Source of the DNA: an uncultured Phocaeicola sp.
Lineage (GTDB): Bacteria; Bacteroidota; Bacteroidia; Bacteroidales; Bacteroidaceae
DNA: 38,479 nucleotides
Reading direction: 5' to 3'
NCBI GenBank assembly: GCA_944322395.1
Contig: CALUPA010000020.1
Coordinates: 1-38,479, forward strand
Shown here: piece after piece, positions 1 to 10,888 of the stretch
How the letters are laid out: the number at the start of each line of letters is the position of its first letter
Position numbering within the stretch: the first letter of the stretch is position 1
The notes under the pieces: generated by a model
The model's input: the letters and a program-made list of their open reading frames with translations, nothing else
Databases searched by the model: none
Told to the model about the DNA's origin: nothing
Made by a program: the position numbers and the translations under genes

Positions 1-4
1 ACAG

Positions 5-3000
5 ATGTCTTTAAACACTCAAAATCAAAGAATTAATTTTGCTTCTATTAAGAATCCGATGCAGTATCCGGATTTCTTGGAAGTACAATTGAAATCGTTC
101 CACGATTTCCTGCAATTGGACACTCCGCCTGAACAACGAAAGAAGGATGGACTCTACAAGGTATTCTCTGAGAATTTTCCAATAGCGGACACACGTAATA
201 ACTTCGTGCTCGAGTTCCTTGACTACTATATCGACCCGCCACAATATTCAATAGACGAATGTCTTGAACGCGGACTTACATATAGTGTCCCTTTGAAAGC
301 TAAAATGAAGCTTTACTGTACAGACCCCGATCACGAAGATTTTGATACAGTAATACAAGATGTATTCTTGGGTCCTATCCCTTATATGACTCCAAAGGGT
401 ACTTTCGTTATCAATGGTGCAGAACGTGTAGTGGTTTCGCAGTTGCATCGTTCACCAGGTGTTTTCTTCGGACAGAGCATTCATGCTAACGGTACTAAAC
501 TTTATTCAGCTCGTATTATCCCGTTCAAGGGTTCATGGATAGAGTTTGCTACTGACATCAATAATGTTATGTATGCATACATTGACCGTAAAAAGAAACT
601 TCCTGTAACGACATTGCTTCGTGCTGTAGGTTTTGAGAATGATAAGGATATCTTGGAAATCTTCAATCTGGCAGAAGAAATAAAAGTCAACAAGCAGAAC
701 TTGAAGAAGATTGTTGGCAGAAAACTTGCTGCACGTGTCTTGAAGACATGGACTGAAGACTTCGTAGATGAAGATACAGGTGAAGTTGTTTCAATTGAAC
801 GTAACGAGGTTGTTATTGACCGTGAAACAATTATCGAACCTGATCATATTGAAACTATTATAGAGTCTGGAGTGCAGAATATTCTTGTACACAATGAAAA
901 TGCCAATGCTTCAGACTACTCAATTATATATAACACTCTGCAGAAAGACCCGTCAAACTCAGAGAAAGAAGCTGTTTTGTATATCTACAGACAGCTGAGA
1001 AATGCTGACCCTGCCGATGATGCAAGTGCACGTGAAGTTATCAACAACTTGTTCTTCTCTGAAAAACGTTATGATTTGGGTGACGTTGGTCGCTACAGAA
1101 TAAATAAGAAGTTGTCACTTGATACATCAATGGATGTAAGAGTGTTGACAAAACAAGATATTATCGAAATCATCAAATATCTGATTGAACTTATTAATTC
1201 AAAAGCAGATGTTGATGATATCGACCACTTGAGTAACCGTCGTGTAAGAACTGTAGGTGAACAGTTGTCAAATCAGTTCTCTATAGCACTCGCACGTATG
1301 AGCCGTACTATTCGTGAAAGAATGAACGTACGCGACAATGAAGTCTTTACTCCTATAGACTTGATTAATGCTAAGACCATTTCTTCAGTAATCAATTCTT
1401 TCTTTGGAACAAATGCTTTGTCGCAGTTCATGGACCAGACTAACCCTCTGGCAGAAATTACACATAAACGTCGTCTTTCTGCGTTGGGTCCTGGTGGTCT
1501 TTCAAGAGACCGTGCCGGTTTCGAGGTTCGAGACGTACACTATACTCACTATGGTCGTTTGTGTCCTATTGAAACTCCTGAAGGTCCAAACATCGGTTTG
1601 ATTTCTTCTTTGTGTGTGTATGCAAAGATTAATGACCTGGGATTCATAGTAACACCTTATCGTAAGGTTAAGGACAGTGTTGTGGATTTGTCACCTGAAG
1701 GTATAGAATATCTGTCGGCTGAAGAAGAAGAGGATGTAATCATAGCACAGGGTAATGCTCCGCTTAATGATGACGGAACATTTATCCGTGAGAAAGTTAA
1801 AGCTCGTCGTGATGCAGATTATCCAGTGGTAACTCCAGATCAGGTACAGTTGATGGACGTTTCTCCACAGCAGATTGCATCTATAGCTGCTTCTTTGATT
1901 CCTTTTCTTGAACATGACGATGCTAACCGTGCATTGATGGGATCAAACATGATGCGCCAGGCAGTTCCATTGTTGCGCACAGAAGCTCCTATCGTAGGTA
2001 CAGGTATTGAAAAACAGCTTTGTGAAGACTCTAGGACTCAGATTGCTGCAGAAGGTGATGGTGTAATTGACTTTGTAGATGCAACAACTATCCGTATTCT
2101 TTACGATCGCACTGACGATGAAGAGTTCGTAAGCTTCGACTCTGCTTTGGTGGAATACAAAATACCTAAGTTCCGTAAAACTAACCAGAGCATGACAATC
2201 GACTTGCGTCCAATATGCTCTAAGGGACAAAGAGTCAAGAAAGGTGATATTCTGACTGAGGGATATTCTACTGCAAATGGCGAATTGGCGTTGGGTAAGA
2301 ACCTTTTGGTTGCATACATGCCTTGGAAGGGTTACAACTATGAGGATGCTATCGTTTTGAACGAACGTGTGGTTCGCGAAGATATCCTTACATCAGTACA
2401 TGTGGATGAATACATACTTGAAGTACGCGAAACAAAGCGTGGTATGGAAGAACTCACAGCTGATATTCCAAACGTCAGCGAAGAAGCTACAAAAGATCTT
2501 GACGAAACAGGTATCGTAAGAATCGGTGCAAGAATTGAACCGGGAGATATCCTTATCGGTAAGATTACTCCAAAGGGTGAATCTGATCCTTCACCGGAAG
2601 AAAAATTGCTTCGTGCAATCTTCGGTGATAAGGCCGGTGATGTTAAGGATGCTTCTTTGAAGGCTTCTCCTTCACTTAGAGGTGTTGTTATAGACAAGAA
2701 ATTGTATTCTCGTGTTGTGAAGACACGTAGCGAAAAGAATGCCGACAAACTTATCTTGCCTAAACTGAATGAAGAATTCGAGGAAAAGGTAGCTAAATTG
2801 AAGGATATTCTTGTAGATAAACTTATGGTACTTACTAATAACTTGGTTTCACAGGGTGTTAAGGATTATTTGGGTACTGAAGTTATCGCTAAGGGTGCTA
2901 AATTCAACAAACGAGATCTTGAAATACTCGATTATACAGTAATACAATTGAGCTCTTGGACTTCTGATGAGCATAAGAATCAGATGATACGTTCTTTGAT

Positions 3001-3817
3001 TCTGAACTATATCAAGAAGTACAAAGAATACGATGCAGAACTGAAACGTAAGAAGTTTGCTCTTACAATCGGTGATGAACTTCCTTCTGGTATCATGCAG
3101 ATGGCTAAGGTATATATCGCTAAGAAACGTAAAATTGGTGTCGGTGATAAGATGGCCGGTCGTCACGGTAACAAGGGTATCGTTTCAAGAGTTGTAAGAC
3201 AGGAGGATATGCCATTCTTGGCAGACGGTACTCCGGTTGATATTGTATTGAACCCATTGGGTGTGCCTTCACGTATGAACATCGGACAGATTTTCGAAGC
3301 TGTATTGGGACGTGCGGGAAAAGAACTGGGACTCAAATTTGCAACACCAATCTTCGATGGTGCAACATTGGAGGACCTTGACCAATGGACTGATAAAGCT
3401 GGATTGCCACGCTACTGTAAGACATACTTGTATGACGGTGGTACAGGTGAGCAGTTTGACCAGCCTGCAACTGTGGGTGTGACTTATATGTTGAAACTTG
3501 GTCACATGGTTGAAGACAAGATGCATGCTCGTTCAATAGGTCCATATTCGTTGATTACTCAGCAGCCACTTGGTGGTAAGGCGCAATTCGGTGGTCAGCG
3601 TTTCGGAGAAATGGAGGTTTGGGCAATCGAGGCATTCGGTGCAGCTCATATTCTTCAGGAAATACTGACAATCAAGTCAGACGATGTCGTAGGACGCTCT
3701 AAGGCTTACGAAGCTATAGTTAAGGGTGAACCAATGCCAACACCAGGTATACCTGAATCACTTAACGTATTGCTTCACGAATTGAGAGGTCTGTGCTTGA
3801 GCATTACAATGGAATAA
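5..3817 (+). CDS. rpoB: DNA-directed RNA polymerase subunit beta
   Basis: Catalytic beta subunit of the core RNA polymerase, 1270 residues, the usual length in Bacteroides. It starts at the ATG at position 5, so only four bases of upstream sequence are visible and its promoter or upstream ribosomal genes lie outside. The rifampicin-binding region is easy to read ([18 protein letters not shown]): Asp477, His487 and Ser492 correspond to E. coli Asp516, His526 and Ser531, all in the wild-type sensitive state. The downstream [12 protein letters not shown] block and the C-terminal active-site stretch [12 protein letters not shown] are intact, as is the end [13 protein letters not shown]. rpoC follows 19 bases downstream, as one transcription unit. 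The identification is certain. Confidence 0.99.
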   Translation: MSLNTQNQRINFASIKNPMQYPDFLEVQLKSFHDFLQLDTPPEQRKKDGLYKVFSENFPIADTRNNFVLEFLDYYIDPPQYSIDECLERGLTYSVPLKAKMKLYCTDPDHEDFDTVIQDVFLGPIPYMTPKGTFVINGAERVVVSQLHRSPGVFFGQSIHANGTKLYSARIIPFKGSWIEFATDINNVMYAYIDRKKKLPVTTLLRAVGFENDKDILEIFNLAEEIKVNKQNLKKIVGRKLAARVLKTWTEDFVDEDTGEVVSIERNEVVIDRETIIEPDHIETIIESGVQNILVHNENANASDYSIIYNTLQKDPSNSEKEAVLYIYRQLRNADPADDASAREVINNLFFSEKRYDLGDVGRYRINKKLSLDTSMDVRVLTKQDIIEIIKYLIELINSKADVDDIDHLSNRRVRTVGEQLSNQFSIALARMSRTIRERMNVRDNEVFTPIDLINAKTISSVINSFFGTNALSQFMDQTNPLAEITHKRRLSALGPGGLSRDRAGFEVRDVHYTHYGRLCPIETPEGPNIGLISSLCVYAKINDLGFIVTPYRKVKDSVVDLSPEGIEYLSAEEEEDVIIAQGNAPLNDDGTFIREKVKARRDADYPVVTPDQVQLMDVSPQQIASIAASLIPFLEHDDANRALMGSNMMRQAVPLLRTEAPIVGTGIEKQLCEDSRTQIAAEGDGVIDFVDATTIRILYDRTDDEEFVSFDSALVEYKIPKFRKTNQSMTIDLRPICSKGQRVKKGDILTEGYSTANGELALGKNLLVAYMPWKGYNYEDAIVLNERVVREDILTSVHVDEYILEVRETKRGMEELTADIPNVSEEATKDLDETGIVRIGARIEPGDILIGKITPKGESDPSPEEKLLRAIFGDKAGDVKDASLKASPSLRGVVIDKKLYSRVVKTRSEKNADKLILPKLNEEFEEKVAKLKDILVDKLMVLTNNLVSQGVKDYLGTEVIAKGAKFNKRDLEILDYTVIQLSSWTSDEHKNQMIRSLILNYIKKYKEYDAELKRKKFALTIGDELPSGIMQMAKVYIAKKRKIGVGDKMAGRHGNKGIVSRVVRQEDMPFLADGTPVDIVLNPLGVPSRMNIGQIFEAVLGRAGKELGLKFATPIFDGATLEDLDQWTDKAGLPRYCKTYLYDGGTGEQFDQPATVGVTYMLKLGHMVEDKMHARSIGPYSLITQQPLGGKAQFGGQRFGEMEVWAIEAFGAAHILQEILTIKSDDVVGRSKAYEAIVKGEPMPTPGIPESLNVLLHELRGLCLSITME

Positions 3818-3836
3818 TCAAAAAATTAAATTGAGT

Positions 3837-6800
3837 ATGGCTTTTAGAAAAGACACAAAAATAAAAAGTAATTTCTCAAAAATTACTATTGGTTTGGCTT
3901 CACCAGAAGAGATTCTTGAAAACTCTTACGGTGAGGTTCTAAAACCAGAAACCATAAATTACCGTACTTACAAACCTGAAAGAGACGGTTTGTTCTGTGA
4001 ACGTATCTTTGGTCCGGTGAAAGATTATGAATGCCATTGCGGTAAATACAAACGTATTCGCTATAAAGGCATTGTGTGCGACAGATGTGGTGTAGAGGTA
4101 ACAGAAAAGAAAGTACGTCGTGAACGTAGCGGTCATATACAATTGGTAGTGCCTGTTGCGCATATTTGGTATTTCCGTTCATTACCTAACAAAATAGGTT
4201 ATTTGCTTGGTTTGCCTACAAAGAAACTTGATGCAATTATCTATTACGAACGTTATGTCGTTATACAGCCGGGTATAAAAGCTGAGGATGGATTGAGCAA
4301 GTATGACCTTCTTGAAGAGGGTGAATATTTGGATATCATGGATTCTCTTCCAAAGGATAATCAATTCCTTGAAGACTCAGATCCAAATAAGTTTATTGCT
4401 AAGATGGGTGCAGAAGCTATATATGATCTTCTTGCAGGTCTTGACCTTGATGAACTTTCATATGAACTTCGTCATAAGGCTAACAATGACTCATCACAGC
4501 AACGTAAGAATGAGGCTCTGAAACGTCTGCAGGTAGTAGAATCATTCCGTTCATCTAAGGGTAGAAATAAACCTGAATGGATGATAATCAAGAATGTACC
4601 TGTTATTCCGCCAGAATTGCGTCCTCTTGTACCATTGGATGGTGGTCGTTTCGCTACTTCTGACTTGAATGACTTGTATCGTCGAGTTATCATACGTAAC
4701 AACCGTTTGAAGAGACTTATTGAAATCAAGGCTCCAGACGTGATTTTGCGTAATGAAAAACGTATGCTTCAGGAAGCTGTAGACTCTTTGTTCGATAACT
4801 CACGTAAGGCAAGTGCTGTTAAGACTGATGCTAACCGTCCACTCAAGTCTCTTTCTGACAGTTTGAAAGGTAAGCAAGGACGTTTCCGTCAGAACTTGTT
4901 GGGTAAGCGTGTTGACTACTCTGCACGTTCGGTTATCGTCGTTGGTCCTGAATTGAAGATGGGTGAGTGCGGTATTCCAAAATTGATGGCTGCCGAACTT
5001 TACAAACCATTTATCATAAGAAAACTTATTGAAAGAGGTATCGTTAAGACCGTAAAATCAGCAAAGAAGATTGTTGATCGTAAGGAAGCAGTTATCTGGG
5101 ATATCCTTGAACATGTAATGAAGGGACATCCTGTATTGCTGAACCGTGCTCCGACACTTCACCGTTTGGGTATCCAGGCTTTCCAGCCTAAAATGATTGA
5201 AGGTAAGGCTATCCAGTTGCATCCATTGGCATGTACTGCGTTCAACGCCGACTTCGACGGTGACCAGATGGCTGTTCACTTGCCATTGAGCAATGAAGCT
5301 GTTCTTGAAGCGCAGATGTTGATGTTGCAGTCACACAATATTCTTAACCCTGCAAACGGTGCGCCTATCACTGTGCCTGCACAGGATATGGTTCTTGGTC
5401 TTTACTATATCACTAAATTGCGTAAGGGTGCAAAAGGTGAGGGCTTGATATTCTACGGACCGGAAGAAGCTCTTATCGCATACAATGAAGGTAAGGTTGA
5501 TATTCATGCAATCGTTAGCGTTGTAGCTAATGATTTGGATGAAAATGGAAATATCGTTAAGAAGATGATTAAGGACACTTCAGTAGGACGAGTAATCGTA
5601 AACGAAATTGTTCCTGATGAATGTGGTTACCTTAATACTATCATATCTAAGAAGTCATTGCGTGACATTATCAGCGATGTAATCAAGGCTGTAGGTGTTG
5701 CTCGTGCTTGTGAATTCCTTGACGGTATCAAGAACCTTGGTTACAAGATGGCATTCGAAGGTGGTTTGTCATTCAACCTTGGTGATATTATCATACCGAA
5801 GGAAAAAGAAGAACTTGTAAGACGTGGTAACGAAGAAATTGAACAGATTATGATGAACTATAACATGGGATTCATTACTGACAATGAACGTTACAACCAG
5901 GTTATTGATACATGGACACACGTTAACAGCGACTTGTCTGATATCCTTTACAAAACAATTAAGAACGACGATCAAGGATTCAACTCAGTATTTATGATGC
6001 TTGATTCCGGAGCCCGTGGTTCTAAGGAACAGATTCGTCAGCTGTCTGGTATGCGTGGTTTGATGGCTAAACCTCAGAAAGCCGGTGCAGAAGGTGCTCA
6101 GATTATTGAAAACCCTATCCTTTCTAACTTTAAGGAAGGTCTTTCGGTGTTGGAGTACTTTATTTCAACTCACGGTGCTCGTAAGGGTCTTGCCGATACT
6201 GCGTTGAAGACAGCCGATGCCGGATACTTGACTCGTCGTCTTGTTGACGTATCACACGATGTGATTATTAACGAAGAAGACTGTGGTACATTGCGCGGAC
6301 TTGTTTGTACAGCGTTGAAGAATAATGATGAAGTTATTGCTACGCTTTACGAACGTATTTTGGGACGTGTATCTGTACACGATATTATACATCCTACTAC
6401 AGGTGAACTTATAGTAGCTGCGGGTGAGGAAATTACAGAAGCTATCGCCGAAGAAATTGAAAAATCACCTATTGAAAGTGTTGAAATCCGTTCTGTGCTT
6501 ACTTGTGAATCTAAGAAGGGTGTTTGTGCTAAATGTTACGGACGTAACCTTGCTTCAAGTAAGATGGTTCAGAAGGGTGAGGCTGTCGGTGTCATCGCTG
6601 CTCAGTCAATCGGTGAACCAGGTACCCAGTTGACATTGCGTACATTCCACGCCGGAGGTATTGCGGGTAACATGGCTGCTAATGCATCTATCGTTGCTAA
6701 GAATCCTGCTCGTCTGGAATTTGAAGAATTGCGTACTGTTGATGCTGTTGAAGAAACAGGCGAACCAGTTAAGATTGTTGTTGGACGTTTGGCTGAAGTT

Positions 6801-8123
6801 CGTTTCGTTGATATCAATACAGGTATCATCTTGTCTACACATAACGTACCTTACGGCTCTAAGCTTTATGCTGCAGACGGTGAAATCGTAGAGAAGGGTA
6901 AACTTATAGCAAAATGGGACCCATTCAACGCCGTAATCGTAACAGAAGTTGGTGGTAAGATAGACTTTGAATCAGTTATCGAAAACGTAACTTATAAGGT
7001 TGAATCTGACGAAGCTACAGGTTTACGTGAAATAATTATCACTGAATCTAAGGATAAGAATAAGATTCCTTCATTGCATATTGTTGATGAAAATGGTGGT
7101 ATCTTGCGTACATACAACTTGCCTGTGGGTGGTCACGTAGTAGTAGAAGATAAGGAAAGCGTTAAGGCCGGTGACATTCTTGTTAAGATTCCACGTGCGG
7201 TAGGTAAGGCTGGTGATATCACCGGTGGTCTTCCACGTGTAACAGAATTGTTCGAGGCACGTAATCCATCTAACCCTGCTGTGGTATCAGAAATAGACGG
7301 TGAAATCACAATGGGTAAGATTAAACGTGGTAACCGTGAAATCATCGTTACATCTAAGACTGGTGAGGTTCGTAAGTATCTGGTTGCATTGTCTAAACAG
7401 ATCCTTGTACAGGAAAACGACTATGTACGTGCCGGAACTCCATTGTCTGATGGTGCTATTACTCCTGCAGACATCTTGGCAATCAAGGGTCCTACAGCAG
7501 TACAGGAATACATCGTTAATGAAATCCAGGACGTTTACCGTCTTCAGGGTGTGAAGATTAATGATAAGCACTTTGAAATTATCGTTCGCCAGATGATGCG
7601 TAAGGTTCAGATTGACGAACCGGGTGATACAAGATTCTTGGAACTTCAGGTTGTTGACAGACAGGAATTCAACGAGGAAAATGACAGAATCTGGGGCAAG
7701 AAAGTTGTTGTAAGTGCAGGTGATTCTCAGAACTTGAAACCTGGTCAGATTGTAACTGCTCGTAAATTAAGAGACGAAAACAGTATGTTGAAACGTCGTG
7801 ACCTCAAGTTGGTTGAAGTTAGAGATGCTGTTCCTGCAACGTCGACTCAGATACTTCAGGGTATCACAAGAGCTGCACTTCAGACATCAAGCTTTATGTC
7901 AGCAGCTTCATTCCAGGAGACAACTAAAGTTCTTAATGAAGCAGCTATCAACGGTAAGGTTGACCGTCTGGAAGGTATGAAGGAAAACGTTATTTGTGGA
8001 CACTTGATACCGGCAGGTACTGGTCAGCGCGAGTTTGAAAAGATAGTTGTAGGCTCAAAAGACGAGTACGATAGAATATTGGCAAACAAAAAGAATATAT
8101 TAGATTATAGCGATGTAGAATAA
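3837..8123 (+). CDS. rpoC: DNA-directed RNA polymerase subunit beta'
   Basis: Large catalytic subunit of RNA polymerase, 1428 residues. A TTG at 3831 is in frame, but the ATG at 3837 gives the N-terminus [16 protein letters not shown] typical of Bacteroidales RpoC and is preferred. An N-terminal zinc-binding cluster ([20 protein letters not shown]) lies near residues 64-83. The magnesium-binding loop [10 protein letters not shown] carries the three catalytic aspartates at 472, 474 and 476. The trigger-loop/bridge-helix region ([38 protein letters not shown]) and a second zinc site ([11 protein letters not shown]) are present. The C-terminal assembly segment ends [19 protein letters not shown]. 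No breaks are seen. It ends at the hairpin at 8143-8183. Confidence 0.99.
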   Translation: MAFRKDTKIKSNFSKITIGLASPEEILENSYGEVLKPETINYRTYKPERDGLFCERIFGPVKDYECHCGKYKRIRYKGIVCDRCGVEVTEKKVRRERSGHIQLVVPVAHIWYFRSLPNKIGYLLGLPTKKLDAIIYYERYVVIQPGIKAEDGLSKYDLLEEGEYLDIMDSLPKDNQFLEDSDPNKFIAKMGAEAIYDLLAGLDLDELSYELRHKANNDSSQQRKNEALKRLQVVESFRSSKGRNKPEWMIIKNVPVIPPELRPLVPLDGGRFATSDLNDLYRRVIIRNNRLKRLIEIKAPDVILRNEKRMLQEAVDSLFDNSRKASAVKTDANRPLKSLSDSLKGKQGRFRQNLLGKRVDYSARSVIVVGPELKMGECGIPKLMAAELYKPFIIRKLIERGIVKTVKSAKKIVDRKEAVIWDILEHVMKGHPVLLNRAPTLHRLGIQAFQPKMIEGKAIQLHPLACTAFNADFDGDQMAVHLPLSNEAVLEAQMLMLQSHNILNPANGAPITVPAQDMVLGLYYITKLRKGAKGEGLIFYGPEEALIAYNEGKVDIHAIVSVVANDLDENGNIVKKMIKDTSVGRVIVNEIVPDECGYLNTIISKKSLRDIISDVIKAVGVARACEFLDGIKNLGYKMAFEGGLSFNLGDIIIPKEKEELVRRGNEEIEQIMMNYNMGFITDNERYNQVIDTWTHVNSDLSDILYKTIKNDDQGFNSVFMMLDSGARGSKEQIRQLSGMRGLMAKPQKAGAEGAQIIENPILSNFKEGLSVLEYFISTHGARKGLADTALKTADAGYLTRRLVDVSHDVIINEEDCGTLRGLVCTALKNNDEVIATLYERILGRVSVHDIIHPTTGELIVAAGEEITEAIAEEIEKSPIESVEIRSVLTCESKKGVCAKCYGRNLASSKMVQKGEAVGVIAAQSIGEPGTQLTLRTFHAGGIAGNMAANASIVAKNPARLEFEELRTVDAVEETGEPVKIVVGRLAEVRFVDINTGIILSTHNVPYGSKLYAADGEIVEKGKLIAKWDPFNAVIVTEVGGKIDFESVIENVTYKVESDEATGLREIIITESKDKNKIPSLHIVDENGGILRTYNLPVGGHVVVEDKESVKAGDILVKIPRAVGKAGDITGGLPRVTELFEARNPSNPAVVSEIDGEITMGKIKRGNREIIVTSKTGEVRKYLVALSKQILVQENDYVRAGTPLSDGAITPADILAIKGPTAVQEYIVNEIQDVYRLQGVKINDKHFEIIVRQMMRKVQIDEPGDTRFLELQVVDRQEFNEENDRIWGKKVVVSAGDSQNLKPGQIVTARKLRDENSMLKRRDLKLVEVRDAVPATSTQILQGITRAALQTSSFMSAASFQETTKVLNEAAINGKVDRLEGMKENVICGHLIPAGTGQREFEKIVVGSKDEYDRILANKKNILDYSDVE

Positions 8124-8142
8124 TATATTCTTGAATAGATAT

Positions 8143-8183
8143 AAAAATAGCAGTAACGGATTGATTCTGTTACTGCTATTTTT
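8143..8183. terminator. Bidirectional intrinsic terminator between rpoC and pfkA
   Basis: A perfect 15-base-pair stem (arms 8143-8157 and 8169-8183) with an 11-base loop, A-rich on the left and T-rich on the right. It can therefore work for rpoC on the plus strand and for the convergent phosphofructokinase on the minus strand, whose stop codon is at 8188. Confidence 0.88.
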
Positions 8184-8187
8184 GTTT

Positions 8188-9195
8188 TTATCCAAAACAA
8201 ATTCCCATTTTCCTACCGTTTACAACCAGTTCGTGATCTTCAGTTACTAATCTGAGTTTTCCAGCTGTTTCTGTCAAAGGAATAGAATCAATCTTATTTC
8301 CTTGTAATGCTACCATTCTGCCATATTGGCCTTTGGATATTAGTTCAACAGCGTGACCACCCATTAATGTCGCAAGATTTCTATCGAATGCAGTCGGACT
8401 TCCACCTCTTTGGATATATCCCAAGACTGTTTCTCTTGTTTCAAATCCGGTTTCATATTCTATCTCTTCTGCAATGTATTGCGCTGCCTTTTTCCCTTCT
8501 GGAGTGTTTATGCCTTCTGCCACAACCACTATAGAATAAGGTTTCCCTTTTTTAAGTCTACTGATAATTGTATCTCCTATTCTATGAATGTCAAAAGGAA
8601 TTTCTGGCATAAGAATAATATCTCCTCCTCCTGCCATCCCAGAATACAACGCCAGCCATCCAGCTTTATGTCCCATTACTTCTATCACCATGACTCTTTG
8701 GTGTGAACTGGCTGTAGAGTGCAATCTGTCAATAGCATCTGCTGCTATTGAAACTGCCGAATCAAAGCCAAAAGAGAAGTCAGTACCCCATACATCGTTG
8801 TCAATTGTTTTTGGAATACTTACAACGTTTATTCCTACTTCCATAAGCTTCGCTGCTGTTTTCTGAGTTCCATTCCCTCCTATACAAACAAGACAATCTA
8901 TACCGTATTCTTCTAATGTTTTGATTATTAAAGAAGGTTTGTTGTTTAGTGAGGTAGACGTTTTCTTAAACGGTTTTTCTCTAGATGTTCCTAATATTGT
9001 CCCACCTAAAGTAAGGAGGCCAGACGTTGATTCTTCTGTCAAACGGTTTACATGTCCGTCCATTAGTCCTCTAAAGCCGTTATGAATTCCGTATACTTCC
9101 ATACCATAGTGGTTAAGTGCACATTTGCAAACCCCTCTTATTGTAGCATTAATACCGGGACAATCACCACCTGATGTCAATATTCCTATTTTCAT
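8188..9195 (-). CDS. pfkA: 6-phosphofructokinase, PfkA family, atypical nucleotide motif
   Basis: Glycolytic kinase making fructose 1,6-bisphosphate from fructose 6-phosphate, 335 residues, cytoplasmic. The frame is open to 9276, but the ATG at 9195 gives MKIGILTSGGDCPG, the normal N-terminus of the family, so the extra 27 residues are rejected. Phosphoryl-donor loop GGDCPG is at 9-14, LGTSR at 68-72, and the catalytic segment PKTIDND is at 128-134 (Asp132 is the expected base). At the donor-selecting site it reads GGNG (106-109): the Asp of the classical GGDG is Asn, the next residue is Gly as in ATP enzymes, and Lys129 is as in pyrophosphate enzymes. The donor is therefore not certain. Bacteroides carry several PFK paralogues, so this may not be the only one. 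Single gene, divergent from the GH3-type gene. Confidence 0.93.
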   Translation of the reverse strand: MKIGILTSGGDCPGINATIRGVCKCALNHYGMEVYGIHNGFRGLMDGHVNRLTEESTSGLLTLGGTILGTSREKPFKKTSTSLNNKPSLIIKTLEEYGIDCLVCIGGNGTQKTAAKLMEVGINVVSIPKTIDNDVWGTDFSFGFDSAVSIAADAIDRLHSTASSHQRVMVIEVMGHKAGWLALYSGMAGGGDIILMPEIPFDIHRIGDTIISRLKKGKPYSIVVVAEGINTPEGKKAAQYIAEEIEYETGFETRETVLGYIQRGGSPTAFDRNLATLMGGHAVELISKGQYGRMVALQGNKIDSIPLTETAGKLRLVTEDHELVVNGRKMGICFG

Positions 9196-9300
9196 GTCTT
9201 CGTTAATAATTTGATGATGTAAAGTTATTAAAAAAACAAGATTTACTTGTTTTTCACAAAAAAATAATACACTCAATCACATATATAATGAGAAAAAACA

Positions 9301-9308
9301 TACCTTTG
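9301..9308 (+). promoter_or_regulatory. Bacteroidetes -7 box ahead of the GH3-type gene
   Basis: TACCTTTG fits the Bacteroidetes -7 consensus TAnnTTTG and lies about 30 bases upstream of the ATG at 9338. No clear TTTG/TTG -33 element was found at the usual distance, so the call rests on one box. Confidence 0.5.
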
Positions 9309-9337
9309 CAATAACATGAAATGAAATTGTAGTCAAT

Positions 9338-10843
9338 ATGAATCCAACCAAATTGATTGACAGGATATTTGTACCCCGTAGAAGACAGATAGAAAAATAT
9401 TCTCTTCATGCAGAAGAGATACAAATGCAAGTATTACGAAAACTGGTTGACAGGGCATCTGCAACAGAATGGGGTAAACTTCATAATTATAAAAATATAA
9501 AAGATTATTCTGAATACAATAAACTTCCTATACAGTCATATGAAGACGTAAAGGAATATATTGACCGTATGCGTCATGGTGAGAAGGATATTCTTTGGCC
9601 AGGAATGGTAAAATGGTATGCCAAATCATCTGGAACAACAAATGATAAGAGTAAATTCATACCAGTTTCGTCAGATGGCTTGAAGAATGTACATTATCGT
9701 GGAGGAATAGATGCAGTGTCACTTTATCTTGGTGAGAATCCCAATAGCCGTTTCTTTTCTGGCAAGGGATTGATTTTAGGTGGAAGCCATTCTCCTAACT
9801 ACAATTTGAAAAACAGTCTGGTCGGAGATTTATCTGCAATTCTTATACAGAATGTAAATCCTTTAGTGAATCTTATTCGTGTTCCAAACAAGGAGATAGC
9901 TTTATTGAGCGAATTCGAAGAAAAGGTAGAACGAATAGCTTCTTCTACGATAGGTAAGAATATAACAAACATTTCAGGTGTGCCATCATGGATGTTAGCT
10001 GTGATAAAAAGAATATTAGAGAAAACCGGTGCTAAAACTTTGGATGAAGTTTGGCCTAATCTGGAAGTTTTCTTTCATGGTGGCGTTTGTTTTACCCCTT
10101 ATCGTGAGCAATACAAAAGTCTTATAGCATCCGATAAAATGCATTATATGGAAACTTATAATGCCAGTGAAGGATTCTTTGGACTTCAGAGTTCATTGTC
10201 TGATCCGGCTATGCTTCTGATGATTGATTATGATGTATTTTATGAGTTTATTCCTTTGGAAGAATTCGAAAATGATAGTCCAACAGTTGTTCCTTTATGG
10301 GATGTCGAAGTTGGAAAGAATTATGCTATGCTCATAAGTACTTCTTGCGGACTATGGAGATATATTATAGGTGATACTGTAAAATTCACACAAAAAGATC
10401 CATATAAATTTGTTATAACAGGTCGTACTAAGCATTTTATTAATGCTTTTGGCGAAGAACTTATGGTTGACAATGCAGAGAAAGGTTTGCAGGTAGCTTG
10501 TAAGGAAACAGGGGCTCAGGTGTTGGAGTATTCTGCAGCTCCGGTATTCATGGATTCAGATGCCAAATGTCGTCATCAATGGTTGATAGAGTTCAGTAAG
10601 GCACCGGATTCTGTTGATCATTTCCGTCATGTTCTAGATAAGGCCCTTCAGAATATAAATTCTGATTATGAGGCAAAAAGACATAAAGATATTACTCTTC
10701 AGGAGCTTGAAATAATTGTAGCCCGCCCTAATTTGTTTCATGACTGGCTTAAGCAAAAGGGAAAGTTGGGAGGACAGCATAAAGTGCCGCGCTTGAGTAA
10801 TAATCGTGAACATATAGAAAGTATGTTAAAACTGAACGTCTAG
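9338..10843 (+). CDS. GH3 auxin-responsive-promoter family protein (acyl-adenylate-forming)
   Basis: A 501-residue cytoplasmic protein of the GH3 family, named after the plant auxin-amido synthetases and unrelated to glycoside hydrolase family 3. Family members activate a carboxylic acid as acyl-AMP and join it to an amine, usually an amino acid. The three adenylation motifs can be read: the phosphate-binding SSGTTNDKSKFIPVS starts at residue 97, ETYNASEGFFG at 272, and WRYIIGDTVKF with Asp346. No signal peptide. Such genes are common in Bacteroides, but their substrates are not known. It is the first of a run of plus-strand genes and has its own -7 box. Chemistry of the family is likely; the acid and the amine cannot be inferred here. 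Confidence 0.87.
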   Translation: MNPTKLIDRIFVPRRRQIEKYSLHAEEIQMQVLRKLVDRASATEWGKLHNYKNIKDYSEYNKLPIQSYEDVKEYIDRMRHGEKDILWPGMVKWYAKSSGTTNDKSKFIPVSSDGLKNVHYRGGIDAVSLYLGENPNSRFFSGKGLILGGSHSPNYNLKNSLVGDLSAILIQNVNPLVNLIRVPNKEIALLSEFEEKVERIASSTIGKNITNISGVPSWMLAVIKRILEKTGAKTLDEVWPNLEVFFHGGVCFTPYREQYKSLIASDKMHYMETYNASEGFFGLQSSLSDPAMLLMIDYDVFYEFIPLEEFENDSPTVVPLWDVEVGKNYAMLISTSCGLWRYIIGDTVKFTQKDPYKFVITGRTKHFINAFGEELMVDNAEKGLQVACKETGAQVLEYSAAPVFMDSDAKCRHQWLIEFSKAPDSVDHFRHVLDKALQNINSDYEAKRHKDITLQELEIIVARPNLFHDWLKQKGKLGGQHKVPRLSNNREHIESMLKLNV

Positions 10844-10888
10844 ATTACCATAAGAAATTAATTTCACTTAAGCAGTAAAAAAAGTATA

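Noticed and set aside
2338-2748. A 136-residue minus-strand frame within rpoB
   Set aside because: Low-complexity Ser-rich antisense shadow of a conserved core gene.
9232-9254. Hairpin AAAAACAAG / CTTGTTTTT between the divergent pfkA and GH3-type genes
   Set aside because: It lies in the leader of pfkA on the minus strand, but the stem is almost all A-T and no regulatory partner is evident; too weak to call an attenuator.
9196-9276. N-terminal extension of the phosphofructokinase by 27 residues
   Set aside because: The family begins at MKIGILTSGGDCPG; the extension has no similarity to it and runs into the divergent promoter region.
9338-10843. Reading 'GH3' as glycoside hydrolase family 3
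   Set aside because: The SSGTT, NASEG and GDTVKF motifs are those of acyl-adenylate enzymes; there is no signal peptide or glycosidase motif.
10854-10865. Perfect 12-base palindrome GAAATTAATTTC between the GH3-type and lipoprotein genes
   Set aside because: Short and AT-rich, no T run, and likely by chance; not enough for a terminator or operator.
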